A stretch of 64,000 bases of DNA from JABDGM01 sp963738665 (GCA_963738665.1 CAVTXL010000014.1:62001-126000), one strand, 5' to 3'; counted from the stretch's first letter, positions 28,750-36,749 are shown. The notes: a model not told the origin generated them from the letters alone. Translations and numbers: made by a program.

Positions 28750-29148
28750 TCACCTTAGTGCGAGATAGAAAAGATACGTCAATACGCAAAAGACGGAAAC
28801 TAGAAACAAAGCAAGCCGAAGGCTGAACTGAAAACGAGTCTTTATCCCGCGTTTATGGTCGATATACCAGCCTACGCCGAGTCCAATCAATACGGGTTGT
28901 ACGATTGACAAGGCTTCAAATTCCATCCCAAGGTTTTCTCCGATGATAATCGACGTGGGCAAATGCGCGCCAAGCCACCAAAATTTTTGCGCACTATCTC
29001 TTGGAAAAGCTGTCCCCGACTGTTCCCGCGACTGTCGATATTCTTCGACGGTCGGATTGATCACTGGAAGCACGATGCCTGAGCGGAACAGGAGCAGGTA
29101 TAGAAGCACATCGATGATCGCGACGCAAATAGGGATTTTGAGCTTCAT
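28750..29148 (-). CDS. Small membrane protein of unknown function
   Basis: 132 residues, intact. ATG 29148 begins a hydrophobic helix (IPICVAIIDVLLYLLLFRSG). A soluble loop follows (NPTVEEYRQSREQSGTAFPR), then a second helix (SIVQPVLIGLGVGWYI) and a third at the C-terminus (LRLALFLVSVFCVLTYLFYL). I do not recognise a family. The lower GC of this gene and its place between mobile-element debris (promoter repeat copy 2 and the group II intron remnant) fit acquired DNA. No partner gene is evident. Confidence 0.6.
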   Translation of the reverse strand: MKLKIPICVAIIDVLLYLLLFRSGIVLPVINPTVEEYRQSREQSGTAFPRDSAQKFWWLGAHLPTSIIIGENLGMEFEALSIVQPVLIGLGVGWYIDHKRGIKTRFQFSLRLALFLVSVFCVLTYLFYLALR

Positions 29149-29230
29149 ATTGACCAGTTGTTCATTAATAGGAGCGCTATCGCCTACCTTGATTATTCAA
29201 CTCTTCAATGCTCTCTAGCAGCTTCCGTAT

Positions 29231-29288
29231 GGCACACATGGGCACACATGGGGGGCACACATGGGGACGGGGGCACACATGGGGACAA
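29231..29288 (+). repeat. GGGCACACAT(GGG) short tandem repeat, copy B
   Basis: Four degenerate units of GGCACACATGGGG are followed by ACAACCACACGTTCGTCC and a fragment of the promoter repeat (CAGCCGTTTTCGTTAGAACG, 29302-29321), where the intron sequence begins. Confidence 0.75.
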
Positions 29289-29323
29289 CCACACGTTCGT
29301 CCAGCCGTTTTCGTTAGAACGTG

Positions 29324-30039
29324 ATCGCGGTAGGGACCGCCGTTGCCGGCGGCCTCCCGCACAGATCCGTACGTGAAGAATTACCTCATACGGCTCCTAC
29401 CTTGGGTCGAACGTCGAGACATCGCCTCGCGTACTCCTCCGCTGGCACCTTGGCATGGTGGTTCCGGCGCGGTGTCCGGCCATGCACCCGCGGCAAGTTT
29501 CCCTTGGTCGAACCCCTTCCCTCGGCAGACTCCGCCCGCAGGAATCGCACCCGCGTTTGTTCGCCTGCGTCGTCGGTACTACGAGTTCGTCTGACTTCCC
29601 AGCAGCGTCCATGTCCGCCGTGCCGTCCTGGACGTTCGCGGACCGCTCCGACGGCATCCCATCGGAGGCTGTCGGGATCTCCCGGTTCTCGCGCTTGGAG
29701 TTTCCAGACATGCTCTCGCTTCTGCGACTCCGCCGTGCCGCGTCACCGCTTGCCATAGCGCGGCGCCGCGTATTGCCTTCCCGCAGACAGCACAGGGTCG
29801 GCGCACGAAAGTTGTGATTTCGGAGCTCAATAGCTGGCCTGCCTGTACCTCTGGCCGATGCTACACCCGGGATGTTACCATCCCCAGCGTACGGTTCGAG
29901 GCCGCAGGGGCTGGCTAGACCTTCTGCGTAGGACTCTTGCATTCCCAACTCCAAGCCGGTTTATCCCGCCGCTTTCACTGTCCCCCGGCCTCATCGGAAG
30001 CTGTTTGATGTCTCGCGCGGGATCCGCGTAAGACGGCAC
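29324..30039 (-). mobile_element. Group II intron remnant lacking its reverse transcriptase
   Basis: On the minus strand a GTGCCGTCTTACGCGG start (5' end near 30039, uncertain) is followed by GGAGTTGGGAATGCAAGAGT and further leader sequence, then domain V (29364-29396) and a domain VI-like stem ending CCCTACCGCGAT at 29324. Inside, a reading frame with NSKRENREIPTASDG, GTADMDAAGKSDELVVPT and ANKRG resembles the N-terminal leader typical of intron-encoded reverse transcriptase loci (recognised from memory), but the polymerase and maturase domains, over 1 kb, are missing. The element is therefore internally deleted and could move only with help from elsewhere. Its 3' end abuts a piece of the promoter repeat, and its 5' end lies about 55 nt beyond the stop of the DUF2294 gene. 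Confidence 0.7.
29364..29396 (-). ncRNA. Group II intron domain V
   Basis: Minus strand GAGCCGTATGAGG, loop region, then TTCACGTACGGATC. The AGC catalytic triad, the paired GAGCCGTA/TACGGATC stem and the 33-nt length match domain V. The loop (TAAT) departs from the usual GAAA tetraloop, hinting at decay. Confidence 0.72.
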
Positions 30040-30093
30040 TCCGTTGTATACGCGAATCTGAGCGAAGCGACCTGAGCGAGTTGACTCGGATGC

Positions 30094-30471
30094 CTATTTT
30101 TTGGTGTCGCGGAAAAGCGGCGACCTGTCCAGAGTGAACAACACGACCTCTTCGCCGGTGATTGTGCTGATGTCTTGATGCAGGCTCACTACTTTGACGC
30201 CGGTTACATCTTGGATCAAGGATTCCATGACTGGTCGCGCGGTTTCGACGAGGTGGATTCGCACTTGCTTGAGCAGGTCTCTGCCCTTATCGGCGGGCAG
30301 AGATTTAACCAGCTGCTGTTCAGCCACAGTCAAGACACCTTTGAGTCGAACGACGAGAAGATCGCCGATGAGGTACGCGCGGATATCTTTGGGTCCCCGA
30401 CCCATATAGTCCTGTTCAAACCGCGCAATTCCTTCGCAGACGGCGGCTTCGATTTGTCCTTGGGTCTTCAT
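30094..30471 (-). CDS. DUF2294 domain protein, copy 1
   Basis: 125 residues, intact. YMGRGPKDIRAYLIGDLLVV, RLKGVLTVAEQQLVKS, ARPVMESLIQDVTGVKVVSL and DISTITGEEVVLFTLD cover the whole DUF2294 fold. The family is small, soluble and of unknown function, often near stress or gas-vesicle-type genes. A second, more divergent member starts at 30871 in the opposite direction, so the two are head-to-head around a 400-nt control region that contains a candidate promoter and a strong hairpin. Start ATG 30471 is preceded by a weak purine stretch. The group II intron lies just downstream of the stop. Confidence 0.85.
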   Translation of the reverse strand: MKTQGQIEAAVCEGIARFEQDYMGRGPKDIRAYLIGDLLVVRLKGVLTVAEQQLVKSLPADKGRDLLKQVRIHLVETARPVMESLIQDVTGVKVVSLHQDISTITGEEVVLFTLDRSPLFRDTKK

Positions 30472-30611
30472 ACGCGCCTTGCACTGCTTGAAATCCCAGT
30501 TTTATTTCAATGCTGGCAGTTTGCCGCGTTTCGTCTCAAAAACTGGCAGAAACGGTGCTTCGAGGGCTCGAGTAACATCGTACCAAAAAGGTGCAGAAGA
30601 GTCGAAAGGGC

Positions 30612-30639
30612 TTGTGTTCGGCCGTAAAGGCCTTATACT
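30612..30639 (+). promoter_or_regulatory. Candidate promoter of the leader/small RNA
   Basis: TTGTGT (30612-30617), 16 nt, TATACT (30634-30639). Transcription would begin near 30646 and meet the hairpin at 30777-30823. Motif match only. Confidence 0.4.
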
Positions 30640-30645
30640 TATATC

Positions 30646-30823
30646 AAGAAACAGAGATTGCTGCCCACGTAAGACTTCCATGGGCGGCGAACAGGTATCG
30701 AGAATCGGAAGCGAAGTTTTCGGGTGACTATATAAGGAGCAACCCGGCCGGGCTGGGGGGCTCGTTAACGAGTAAGCCGACGTGGTGGAACACTTTCAGG
30801 TGTTCTGCCATGTCGGTTTTTTT
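30646..30823 (+). ncRNA. Candidate small RNA or attenuated 5' leader
   Basis: The 400 nt between the divergent DUF2294 genes contain no credible reading frame but do contain a promoter-like pair and, about 180 nt later, a near-perfect terminator hairpin. GGA motifs (TCGGAAG, AAGGAGC, GTGGAAC) occur in the stretch, the kind of site CsrA-family proteins bind, and csrA is encoded 1.1 kb downstream. Either a discrete small RNA or a leader that attenuates the DUF2294-csrA operon would fit. Confidence 0.4.
30777..30823 (+). terminator. Strong intrinsic terminator/attenuator hairpin
   Basis: A 17-bp stem: CCGACGTGGTGGAACAC (30777-30793) pairs fully, with three G-T wobbles, with GTGTTCTGCCATGTCGG (30800-30816) around a TTTCAG loop, followed directly by seven T residues (30817-30823). 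It sits 47 nt upstream of the DUF2294 copy 2 start, so in sense it would terminate an upstream transcript or attenuate this operon. Confidence 0.85.
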
Positions 30824-30870
30824 GTGCGCTGTTGAATTTCGTTCGCAGGGTGGCGACGCGGGAGCCCGCA

Positions 30871-31263
30871 ATGAATCTGTCCGAATCAGAAATGGCACAG
30901 CAAATTGCTGGTGTGGCCGTCATATTCCAAAAGGAGCGGACGGGCCATGCGCCGAAAGCGGTAACCGTGGTCCTTAGCGAAGACACGTTAGTGATCACGT
31001 TCCACGACGCATTGTCGCCGGCCGAAAAGGCCGTGGCCCAGAGTGCGGCCGGCGCCGCTCAGGTGCAAGAGTTTCACCGCCAATTGTTCCTGAGCTCGGG
31101 CAACTCGCTACGGAACGAAATCAAGCGGATCACCGGCCGAGACGTCCGCGAGGCGGCCGCGGAAGTCGAGCCGGCGACGGGAACGGTCGTGCACGCCTTC
31201 ACAACCGGCAACATAGTGCAGGTATTCATGCTGGCAACCGCCATCGCTGCCGCACCGGAGTAA
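30871..31263 (+). CDS. DUF2294 domain protein, copy 2 (divergent)
   Basis: 130 residues from ATG 30871. KERTGHAPKAVTVVLSEDTL and VITFHDALSPAEKAVAQS align in position with the GRGP-DIRAYLIGD and RLKGVLTVAEQQL blocks of copy 1, and LRNEIKRITGRDVREAAAEV with the GVKVV helix, so it is a distant DUF2294 paralogue with several conserved residues changed. Function unknown. It opens a run of co-directional genes (receiver protein 17 nt later, then csrA 14 nt after that), so these three are probably one transcript controlled by the upstream hairpin. Confidence 0.75.
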   Translation: MNLSESEMAQQIAGVAVIFQKERTGHAPKAVTVVLSEDTLVITFHDALSPAEKAVAQSAAGAAQVQEFHRQLFLSSGNSLRNEIKRITGRDVREAAAEVEPATGTVVHAFTTGNIVQVFMLATAIAAAPE

Positions 31264-31280
31264 TTCAGGAGATTTTAGGA

Positions 31281-31915
31281 ATGTCAACATTACCGCTGAA
31301 CACGCGCCGTGCGCATGAAGGGCGGCGGGCGAACCTATATGACATCCGGCGCGAAGTACGCTGGCCCGCCCGAGAGCGAGGCAGACTGGATGTGAAACCA
31401 TCTATCGCCGCAGGTACGCAACGCCTGCGGGTGCTGGTGGTTGACGATCACCGCGACGGCGCCGACACCATGGCGTCACTGGTTGGCCTGTGGGGCCACG
31501 ACATCCGACGGGCCTACGACGGCGCGACAGGGCTGGCCCTGGCCCGCACCTATCGGCCCGACGTGCTGCTGCTCGACGTCATGATGCCGACAATGAGCGG
31601 AATTGACCTGGCCCCGCAAGTGCGGCGGCTGGCCGGTTTGAAAAAGTGTCTCATGATTGCCGTCACGGGCCGCACCGCACAACAACTCAGTCCCAGTGCA
31701 ATCGGGCGGGCATCGACCTGATTTTCACGAAGCCGGTGGACCTCGAGGCCCTGCAGACGCTGTTGGCCTTAGTCTCCGAATATCGAATGACGGCGCAACT
31801 CGACGTGTGGAAACGCGCGATTGCGTTGGCGAAACGAGACCGACAAAAGGGAATGAATGCCTCGTTGCGAACACGGAGGTCTTGCGTCGGCCTTCATAAT
31901 GGTATCGCCTCATAA
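31281..31915 (+). CDS. Stand-alone response regulator receiver protein (frameshifted)
   Basis: After a ~45-residue N-terminal extension, a CheY-like receiver domain: RLRVLVVDDHRDGADTMASL (acidic pocket Asp pair), YRPDVLLLDVMMPTMSGIDL (phospho-acceptor Asp), MIAVTGRTAQQ (Thr switch). The frame changes near 31690, and the other frame supplies AGIDLIFTKPVDLEALQTLL with the conserved Lys. A helical tail of ~45 residues without a DNA-binding domain follows, so output must be through protein contacts. No cognate kinase is adjacent. ATG 31281 follows AGGAGATTTTAGG. It sits between DUF2294 copy 2 and csrA. Confidence 0.78.
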
Positions 31916-31929
31916 CAAGGATTAGAAGC

Positions 31930-32175
31930 ATGTTAGTTCTATCAAGGAAGAGCCGGCAATCGGTCGTGATTGGTGCGGCTGGTAATACGAACGAAATACT
32001 GCGAGTGACGGTCGTCGAGATCCGTGGCGGAACGGTGAAGCTAGGATTCCTGGCCGAGTCCGACGTAGCGGTCTATCGCGAGGAGGTGTGGAAGCGCGTT
32101 TGTGGCGAACATCAGGCCACCTCACTGAAGCCGCCGGTCGGCCGCCCGAGGAAACGCGTGCCATACACTGGTTAG
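31930..32175 (+). CDS. csrA: CsrA-family RNA-binding translational regulator
   Basis: 81 residues. MLVLSRKSRQSVVIG is the signature N-terminus, followed by LRVTVVEIRGGTVKLGFLAE and the RNA-contact region VYREEVWKRV. CsrA dimers bind GGA-containing hairpins, usually over ribosome binding sites, and repress or stabilise mRNAs. The C-terminal ~20 residues (KPPVGRPRKRVPYTG) are a basic extension beyond the core fold. The ribosome binding region itself contains AAGGA (31917-31921), a CsrA-type site 9 nt before ATG 31930, so autoregulation is possible. It follows the receiver gene by 14 nt. Confidence 0.93.
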   Translation: MLVLSRKSRQSVVIGAAGNTNEILRVTVVEIRGGTVKLGFLAESDVAVYREEVWKRVCGEHQATSLKPPVGRPRKRVPYTG

Positions 32176-32351
32176 TCGTCTGGGGCGACAACAGAAATCC
32201 AAACGGTCAGAGAACTGGCCTCAAGTCGATCGAGAAGTGATCAAGCCGCTGCAGGAGGACCCGCGCCAATCGGCACGGCAGTCAAAATGGAGCAACATGT
32301 TGAACGTGGGGTCTTCCGCAGCGGCGTCGAATTCGCCACAACAATTCAGCC

Positions 32352-32501
32352 ATGTGTTCTACCGATTTCGACCGGATTCGCAGTAAGCAAGGGCTAGAAC
32401 CAGTTGCAAAACCGCCGGGGGCTGGCTCAATTTGCGCAGTCTGCGGAGCAACTGGTGCCTGTCCCCCTTATGAGGCGGTCAGGAAACTGCTTCTAGCTTG
32501 A
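32352..32501 (+). CDS. Candidate 49-residue Cys-containing protein
   Basis: An open frame from ATG 32352 to TGA 32499-32501 encodes MCSTDFDRIRSKQGLEPVAK followed by GAGSICAVCGATGACPP and a basic tail. The CxxC with a third Cys seven residues on could bind a metal. No ribosome binding site stands out and there is no homology evidence. The rest of the 32176-32571 gap shows nothing else. Confidence 0.3.
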   Translation: MCSTDFDRIRSKQGLEPVAKPPGAGSICAVCGATGACPPYEAVRKLLLA

Positions 32502-32571
32502 ATGGCCGAGTACCGATCACGAACTCGAACGCATTCATGCCGATACTTGACCGCCGATCGATAAGGAGTTA

Positions 32572-32907
32572 ATGAGCGTGAAGGTATTCAGTGTCGGGAT
32601 AGCTCGAATCGACGGGGCATCGCGACTCCGCGTGGAGGGCCGCGAAAATGCAATGTGGCTCATGCGTCGTTTGAGCGATTTCTTTATCTTCAAGACCTGC
32701 GACCCAATGCTCGAAGTTCCTAATTCCACGGAATGCATCTTTCGAATTGCACATAGTTCTGAATTATCTGGTTCCCAGTTCGAAAGAATGCTCGCCGGAA
32801 TCAAGGAAGTGAAACTGAAGCTCGAACCGGCTGTCACCGCGCCACAGACGGACCGCGGCCAAATCGAGGAATCGAACAGAGATGCGTCACAACGGTTGAT
32901 CGACTAG
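32572..32907 (+). CDS. Hypothetical protein
   Basis: 111 residues from ATG 32572, preceded by AAGGAG at 32561-32566, a strong ribosome binding site. MSVKVFSVGIARIDGASRLR suggests a beta-strand start, MWLMRRLSDFFIFKTCD a helix and strand, and the last ~30 residues are hydrophilic. The family is not recognised. GC is lower than in the flanking housekeeping genes. It lies between csrA and the DUF3309 gene in a run of short stress-type genes, and may be regulated with them. Confidence 0.6.
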   Translation: MSVKVFSVGIARIDGASRLRVEGRENAMWLMRRLSDFFIFKTCDPMLEVPNSTECIFRIAHSSELSGSQFERMLAGIKEVKLKLEPAVTAPQTDRGQIEESNRDASQRLID

Positions 32908-33011
32908 ACGGGACCTGAGCAGCGACAAAGTGTTCGTAGCCTGCCCCTCGCGGGACACGAAACACCTAGGACCTCGCCGTCGTTCAACATTCATCAGGAA
33001 AAGTGATTGAC

Positions 33012-33176
33012 ATGGTCACCATAACGCAGATTCTGATTGGGATCTTGGTGGTAGCGCTATTGGGAGTATTGCCCGGATGGACCCACTCACGAGATTGGGG
33101 ATATCGCCCAGGTGTCGCGATCGGACTCGTAATAGTAGTGCTGGTCGCGCTACTGCTCTCGGGTAGCATTAGCTAA
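33012..33176 (+). CDS. DUF3309 small membrane protein
   Basis: 54 residues, too short for routine length cut-offs. ITQILIGILVVALLGVLPGW, then THSRDWGYRPGVAIGLVIVV and a terminal hydrophobic segment give two membrane helices around the SRDWGYxPG loop that defines DUF3309. These proteins are tiny inner-membrane proteins, commonly clustered with BON-domain and CsbD-like stress genes. The function is unknown. It is followed 41 nt later by a BON-domain gene, matching that context. Confidence 0.85.
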   Translation: MVTITQILIGILVVALLGVLPGWTHSRDWGYRPGVAIGLVIVVLVALLLSGSIS

Positions 33177-33217
33177 GACGCCTTCGACAAGCCCAATGCC
33201 GCCCAGGAAGCAAATAT

Positions 33218-33449
33218 ATGTATAATGTAAGCGATGGTCGCATTTCCGACATGATCACGAACAAGCTCGCAGCACGCGGTTTGTCCTCGTGTCGGCTCAC
33301 TGTGCAGACGAACAACGGGCAAGTGACCTTATCGGGAACGGTTGAGCACACCCATCAAGTAAGCCGCAGCGGCGGCCGCAGCAAGAGGAATGTCGGGCGT
33401 GCGACGAGTTGTCAACCAAATCATCGTGAAGCCGCCGGTGGTGCGCTAG
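33218..33449 (+). CDS. BON-domain protein (frameshifted)
   Basis: ATG 33218 begins YNVSDGRISDMITNKLAARG, then CRLTVQTNNGQVTLSGTVEH, the strand-turn-strand of a BON domain. Near 33360 the frame changes; the other frame gives ARGMSGVRRVVNQIIVKPPV and a TAG at 33447-33449, which is the expected BON ending (GVRxVxNxI). The whole protein is ~77 residues, a single domain. BON domains associate with membranes or lipids and appear in osmotic-shock proteins such as OsmY. No signal peptide is present in this reading. Confidence 0.75.
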
Positions 33450-33515
33450 GTGTCTGCGATTAACGGCAATCGAAGGACTATGCGACGCAACGCATGGTCG
33501 GATTGATGTGTTTTT

Positions 33516-33971
33516 ATGGACCAAGAACTACTTATTCAGCAAATCAAAGTGGAGAGCCAGGCCCTGGAGCATGTTACCCGGGCCTTGGAAGCCACGCTTC
33601 TTTGGTCGATCAACGGCGCTGGCTTTTCCAGAAAGCTATCCAGCGTAAGGTTTCTAACAGATTCGTATCAGCGACACGTGGAGCGACTGTTCGCGTTAGA
33701 GGAGATTGACGGCTTCATGGAGAGTATTTCTCGCCTCAATCCCGAGTTGGCCAGCCAGGTGGACGAGTTGAGAATTGAGCACGAGAGGTTTCGTGCCGCA
33801 ATTCGCGAATCCGTGGTCCGGATCGATTTGGCGTCGTCGAACCAGCTTGCCGAATTCGATGCGACATGTGAACAGCTGCGAATCACGATCAATCAGGTGT
33901 TGGAGCACCTGCGTCGAGAAGACGACTTGCTCATGGAATCGTTCCAGCGCGACACCGGCGGCCAAGGCTAA
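33516..33971 (+). CDS. Hemerythrin-like all-alpha protein
   Basis: 151 residues, all predicted helices: VESQALEHVTRALEATLLWS, LTDSYQRHVERLFALEEIDG, LRIEHERFRAAIRESVVRID, VLEHLRREDDLLMESFQRDT. Spacing of His and Glu in four helices (EH near 20, H near 54, H near 90, EHLRRED near 135) resembles an HHE/hemerythrin bundle, which binds a di-iron centre and senses oxygen, iron or nitric oxide stress, but the usual HxxxE/HHxxE ligand set is incomplete by eye. It could instead be an unrelated regulator bundle. It stands 24 nt before the cold-shock-like gene. Confidence 0.5.
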   Translation: MDQELLIQQIKVESQALEHVTRALEATLLWSINGAGFSRKLSSVRFLTDSYQRHVERLFALEEIDGFMESISRLNPELASQVDELRIEHERFRAAIRESVVRIDLASSNQLAEFDATCEQLRITINQVLEHLRREDDLLMESFQRDTGGQG

Positions 33972-33995
33972 GTACACAACCAGTTCCAAGGGAAG

Positions 33996-34400
33996 ATGCC
34001 AATGCCTACTGGAAAGATTATCAAGCTAGTCCATTTGTCGCAGCAAACCAATCAGCCGACTTCGCGGCTGATTCCCCGTCACAATGATACGGGCTATGGC
34101 ACTATCCGAGACGAAGACGGGCACGAAGTATATTTTTCGCACGATGCAGTCCCGGGCCGCCACGGCTTCGACGATCTGCGTCGGGGCCAGTCCGTTGAAT
34201 ACACCTTGGACAGCGAATCGAATGCCAGTGCCCAGTTGGTCGATGCGACCAACGACCCAGCGAATTGTCAAATCCCTACGCCTGACGTTGATGAAGGGGA
34301 CGAAACGCGCTTTGGGCACGTTGCCAGGACATTCCAGCGACCTACTCAACCGACAGCAATTACTTATCATCCGCTAGACGGTTATTCCCGAGGAAAATAA
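33996..34400 (+). CDS. Cold-shock-domain-like protein
   Basis: 134 residues. HNDTGYGTIRDEDGHEVYFS, then HDAVPGRHGFDDLRRGQSVE and YTLDSESNASAQLVDA, follow the CSD pattern (GxG.I....G.dvFfh.sav....f..l..G..V.f......ga.aa.V), with Tyr in place of some RNP aromatic residues. Cold-shock domains bind single-stranded nucleic acid. The C-terminal ~50 residues are acidic and variable. The stop and the next ATG share a base (TAATG at 34398-34402), so the glycosyltransferase is translationally coupled to it. Confidence 0.7.
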   Translation: MPMPTGKIIKLVHLSQQTNQPTSRLIPRHNDTGYGTIRDEDGHEVYFSHDAVPGRHGFDDLRRGQSVEYTLDSESNASAQLVDATNDPANCQIPTPDVDEGDETRFGHVARTFQRPTQPTAITYHPLDGYSRGK

Positions 34401-35599
34401 TGGACCAACTTCGCCCATTGTTCATATCAACGTATCCACCCGAAAAGTGTGGATTGGCAACATTTACCAGGGATTCGGCGGTTGCCGTTGATTTGGCTGC
34501 GAATGAATCAGTCTCTTTGGTTGCGGCGATTCAAAAACTCGACGCGCATCAATACGAAGATCTGCGAGTCACCCATGTAATTGATAACAACTGCGCAAAT
34601 GCATACTCACTGGCGGCCGAAGTGGCAAACGACGGGCCATGCGACGTCGTTTGCTTACAACACGAGTTCGGCCTGTTCCCCGGCGAGTGGGGTGTCGACG
34701 TGCTCGACTTTGTGCGTGACTGTCGCAAGCCGCTCGTCACCACGTTTCACACGATGATGACCAGGCCCCAGCCAGCGGCTCGGCAATTGATCCAAATCAT
34801 CGCCACCCAAAGCCACAGCGTCGTCGTCATGACAAAGCTGGCTGCACGCTTGCTGGCAGAGATATATCTCGTTTCCGGACCACAAGTGCGAATAATTCCC
34901 CACGGGGTCCCAGAATTCGCTTTCGAGACGGACGGACGATCAAAGAACCGGCTCGAACTTGTGGGTCGAAAAGTTATTTGCACTTTCGGCCTGATCAATC
35001 GAGGCAAGGGCCTAGAGCACATGATCAAGGCGATGCCTGAGATCGTGGCGACTCATCCCGAGGCCATCTACCTGGTGGTCGGCGCGACGCATCCCCAAGT
35101 GAAGCGGCAAGAAGGCGAATTCTACCGAGAGAGCCTAGCAACGATGGCCAAAAAACTGGGCGTCGGCGGACACGTGCGATTTGTCAACCGATTCCTAACG
35201 TCGGCAGCGCTCGCACAGCATTTACATGCTTGCGATGTATTCGTGACGCCTTACCCGGGTCGAGACCAAATCGCCAGCGGCACCTTGGCATATGCCCTAT
35301 CCGCCGGGCTGGCCGTCGTCAGCACACCCTACCTGTATGCGGAGGAAGTTTTGGCCGAGCAGCGCGGACAGCTCGTGCCGTTCAATGATAGCCGCGCCCT
35401 GGCCGCAGCGACTTTGAAATACTTCGATGACCCATCGTTTCATTTGGAGACCCGGAGGAGAGCCTATGGTTACGCCCTTCCTATGGCTTGGCCGAATGTG
35501 GGTAAGAGCTACTTGAACCTATTTGGCCGTGCGAAGCACGCGAGTGTTGCCAGTCGACGACAGCCCTTCCGCGACATCCTGCCGATGTCGCGCAGCTAG
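34400..35599 (+). CDS. GT4-family glycosyltransferase
   Basis: 399 residues, intact. GT-B fold: N-terminal TYPPEKCGLATFTRDSAVAV (the GIAxF-type nucleotide-sugar loop), VCLQHEFGLFPGEWGVDVLD, TTFHTMM; C-terminal FGLINRGKGLEHMIKAMPEI (ISRGKG-like GT4 motif) and VTPYPGRDQIASGTLAYALS with the EX7E-like region less obvious. It is cytoplasmic, transferring a sugar from a nucleotide donor. Its partner downstream (35635-36748) is a putative glycosidase, and such GT4/six-hairpin pairs often act on mannose-type compatible solutes or glycans in planctomycetes, by context only. It starts within the last codon of the cold-shock-like gene. Confidence 0.88.
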   Translation: MDQLRPLFISTYPPEKCGLATFTRDSAVAVDLAANESVSLVAAIQKLDAHQYEDLRVTHVIDNNCANAYSLAAEVANDGPCDVVCLQHEFGLFPGEWGVDVLDFVRDCRKPLVTTFHTMMTRPQPAARQLIQIIATQSHSVVVMTKLAARLLAEIYLVSGPQVRIIPHGVPEFAFETDGRSKNRLELVGRKVICTFGLINRGKGLEHMIKAMPEIVATHPEAIYLVVGATHPQVKRQEGEFYRESLATMAKKLGVGGHVRFVNRFLTSAALAQHLHACDVFVTPYPGRDQIASGTLAYALSAGLAVVSTPYLYAEEVLAEQRGQLVPFNDSRALAAATLKYFDDPSFHLETRRRAYGYALPMAWPNVGKSYLNLFGRAKHASVASRRQPFRDILPMSRS

Positions 35600-35634
35600 G
35601 CAGCGATCACCAAACCTCGGCAGAGGGAACTTAA

Positions 35635-36748
35635 ATGTCTGTACGCGATTGGTTGGTATTAGACCACCTGGACCGTATGACCGATTCCACGGGCTTGATC
35701 CAGCATGCCATCTTCAGCGTCCCACGCCGCGAGAGCGGCTACACCACGGACGACAACGCCCGAGCCCTTCGCCTGTGTACCCGCTTGTGGTGCGAGGACC
35801 CGAACGAGCACATGCTGGCTCGCGTGTCGATATATCTGAGTTTTCTCGAGCACGCGCGTTGTCCGGCGCGAGGGTTTCACAACTTCTTGAGTTATCAGCG
35901 CGATTGGCTCGACGCCAATGGCACCGGAGACTGCCAGGGCCAGGCAGTCCGAGCGCCTGGCCGAAGTTCTCGGCAGCACGCTGCCTGGCGGATATCGCGA
36001 CCTGGCCCGCGAGTTGATCGGGGCGGTCCTTCCTGTGTTGTCCGACCTGCGGAGCCTGCGTGCGCAGGCATACGTAATCCTGGCCTGGGGACATTTATGG
36101 GCGAAGGGTGTCCACGACACGGAAATGCTGGAGTTGCTAGCCTGGACGGCGGCGCAGCGACTAGCTGAATGTTACCAGCGCTCCGTCCGAAGCGACTGGC
36201 AGTGGTTCGAGTCACGTCTGACATATGCGAACGCTGTTTTGCCGCACGCGTTGTTTGTTGCCGCGCAGCGCTGGCCGGACGAGAGATTTCTCGACGTGGC
36301 GAAAGTGTCGTTTGCTTTTCTCGACCGCGAAACGACCGAGGAGGGCCTGTTCTGGCCGATTGGCAATTGCGACTGGTACCCTCATGGAGAAGAAAAGGCT
36401 CGCTACGATCAACAGCCGGTGGAGGCGGTCACCATGGCCGAGGCCGCCTTGACGGCGTTTCGTTGCGAATCTGATGAGCCGTACTTGAGCACATTCTGTC
36501 GAGCCAACGACTGGCTTCATGGCAGTAACAGCTCGGCAGCGAAATTGGCTGACCCCCGCTCCGGCGCCTGTTGCGACGGCCTGCAACCGTCGGGCGTAAA
36601 TCGAAACCAAGGAGCAGAATCAACGCTGGCGTACTTGTGGATGGCTGTGCACAACTTCGATCTTCAGAGCCAGCTAGGAGACGAGCCCTCGCAGTCGGCA
36701 AACGAATACCGTGCATTGCACCCGATGCTTTATCTTCAGGAGAATTGA
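35635..36748 (+). CDS. Putative six-hairpin glycosidase-like protein (frameshifted)
   Basis: ATG 35635 begins SVRDWLVLDHLDRMTDSTGL. ESGYTTDDNARALRLCTRLW is typical of (alpha/alpha)6 toroid enzymes. The frame changes near 35935; the other frame continues LAEVLGSTLPGGYRDLAREL, RSDWQWFESRLTYANAVLPH, GLFWPIGNCDWYPHGEEKAR and ends at 36748. About 370 residues, all helical repeats with Trp/His-rich loops. I cannot place it in a numbered GH family. Together with the upstream GT4 it probably forms a two-gene sugar-processing unit appended to the stress island. It ends AGGAGAATTGA, which also serves as the ribosome binding site of the next tiny frame. Confidence 0.6.
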
Positions 36749-36749
36749 A

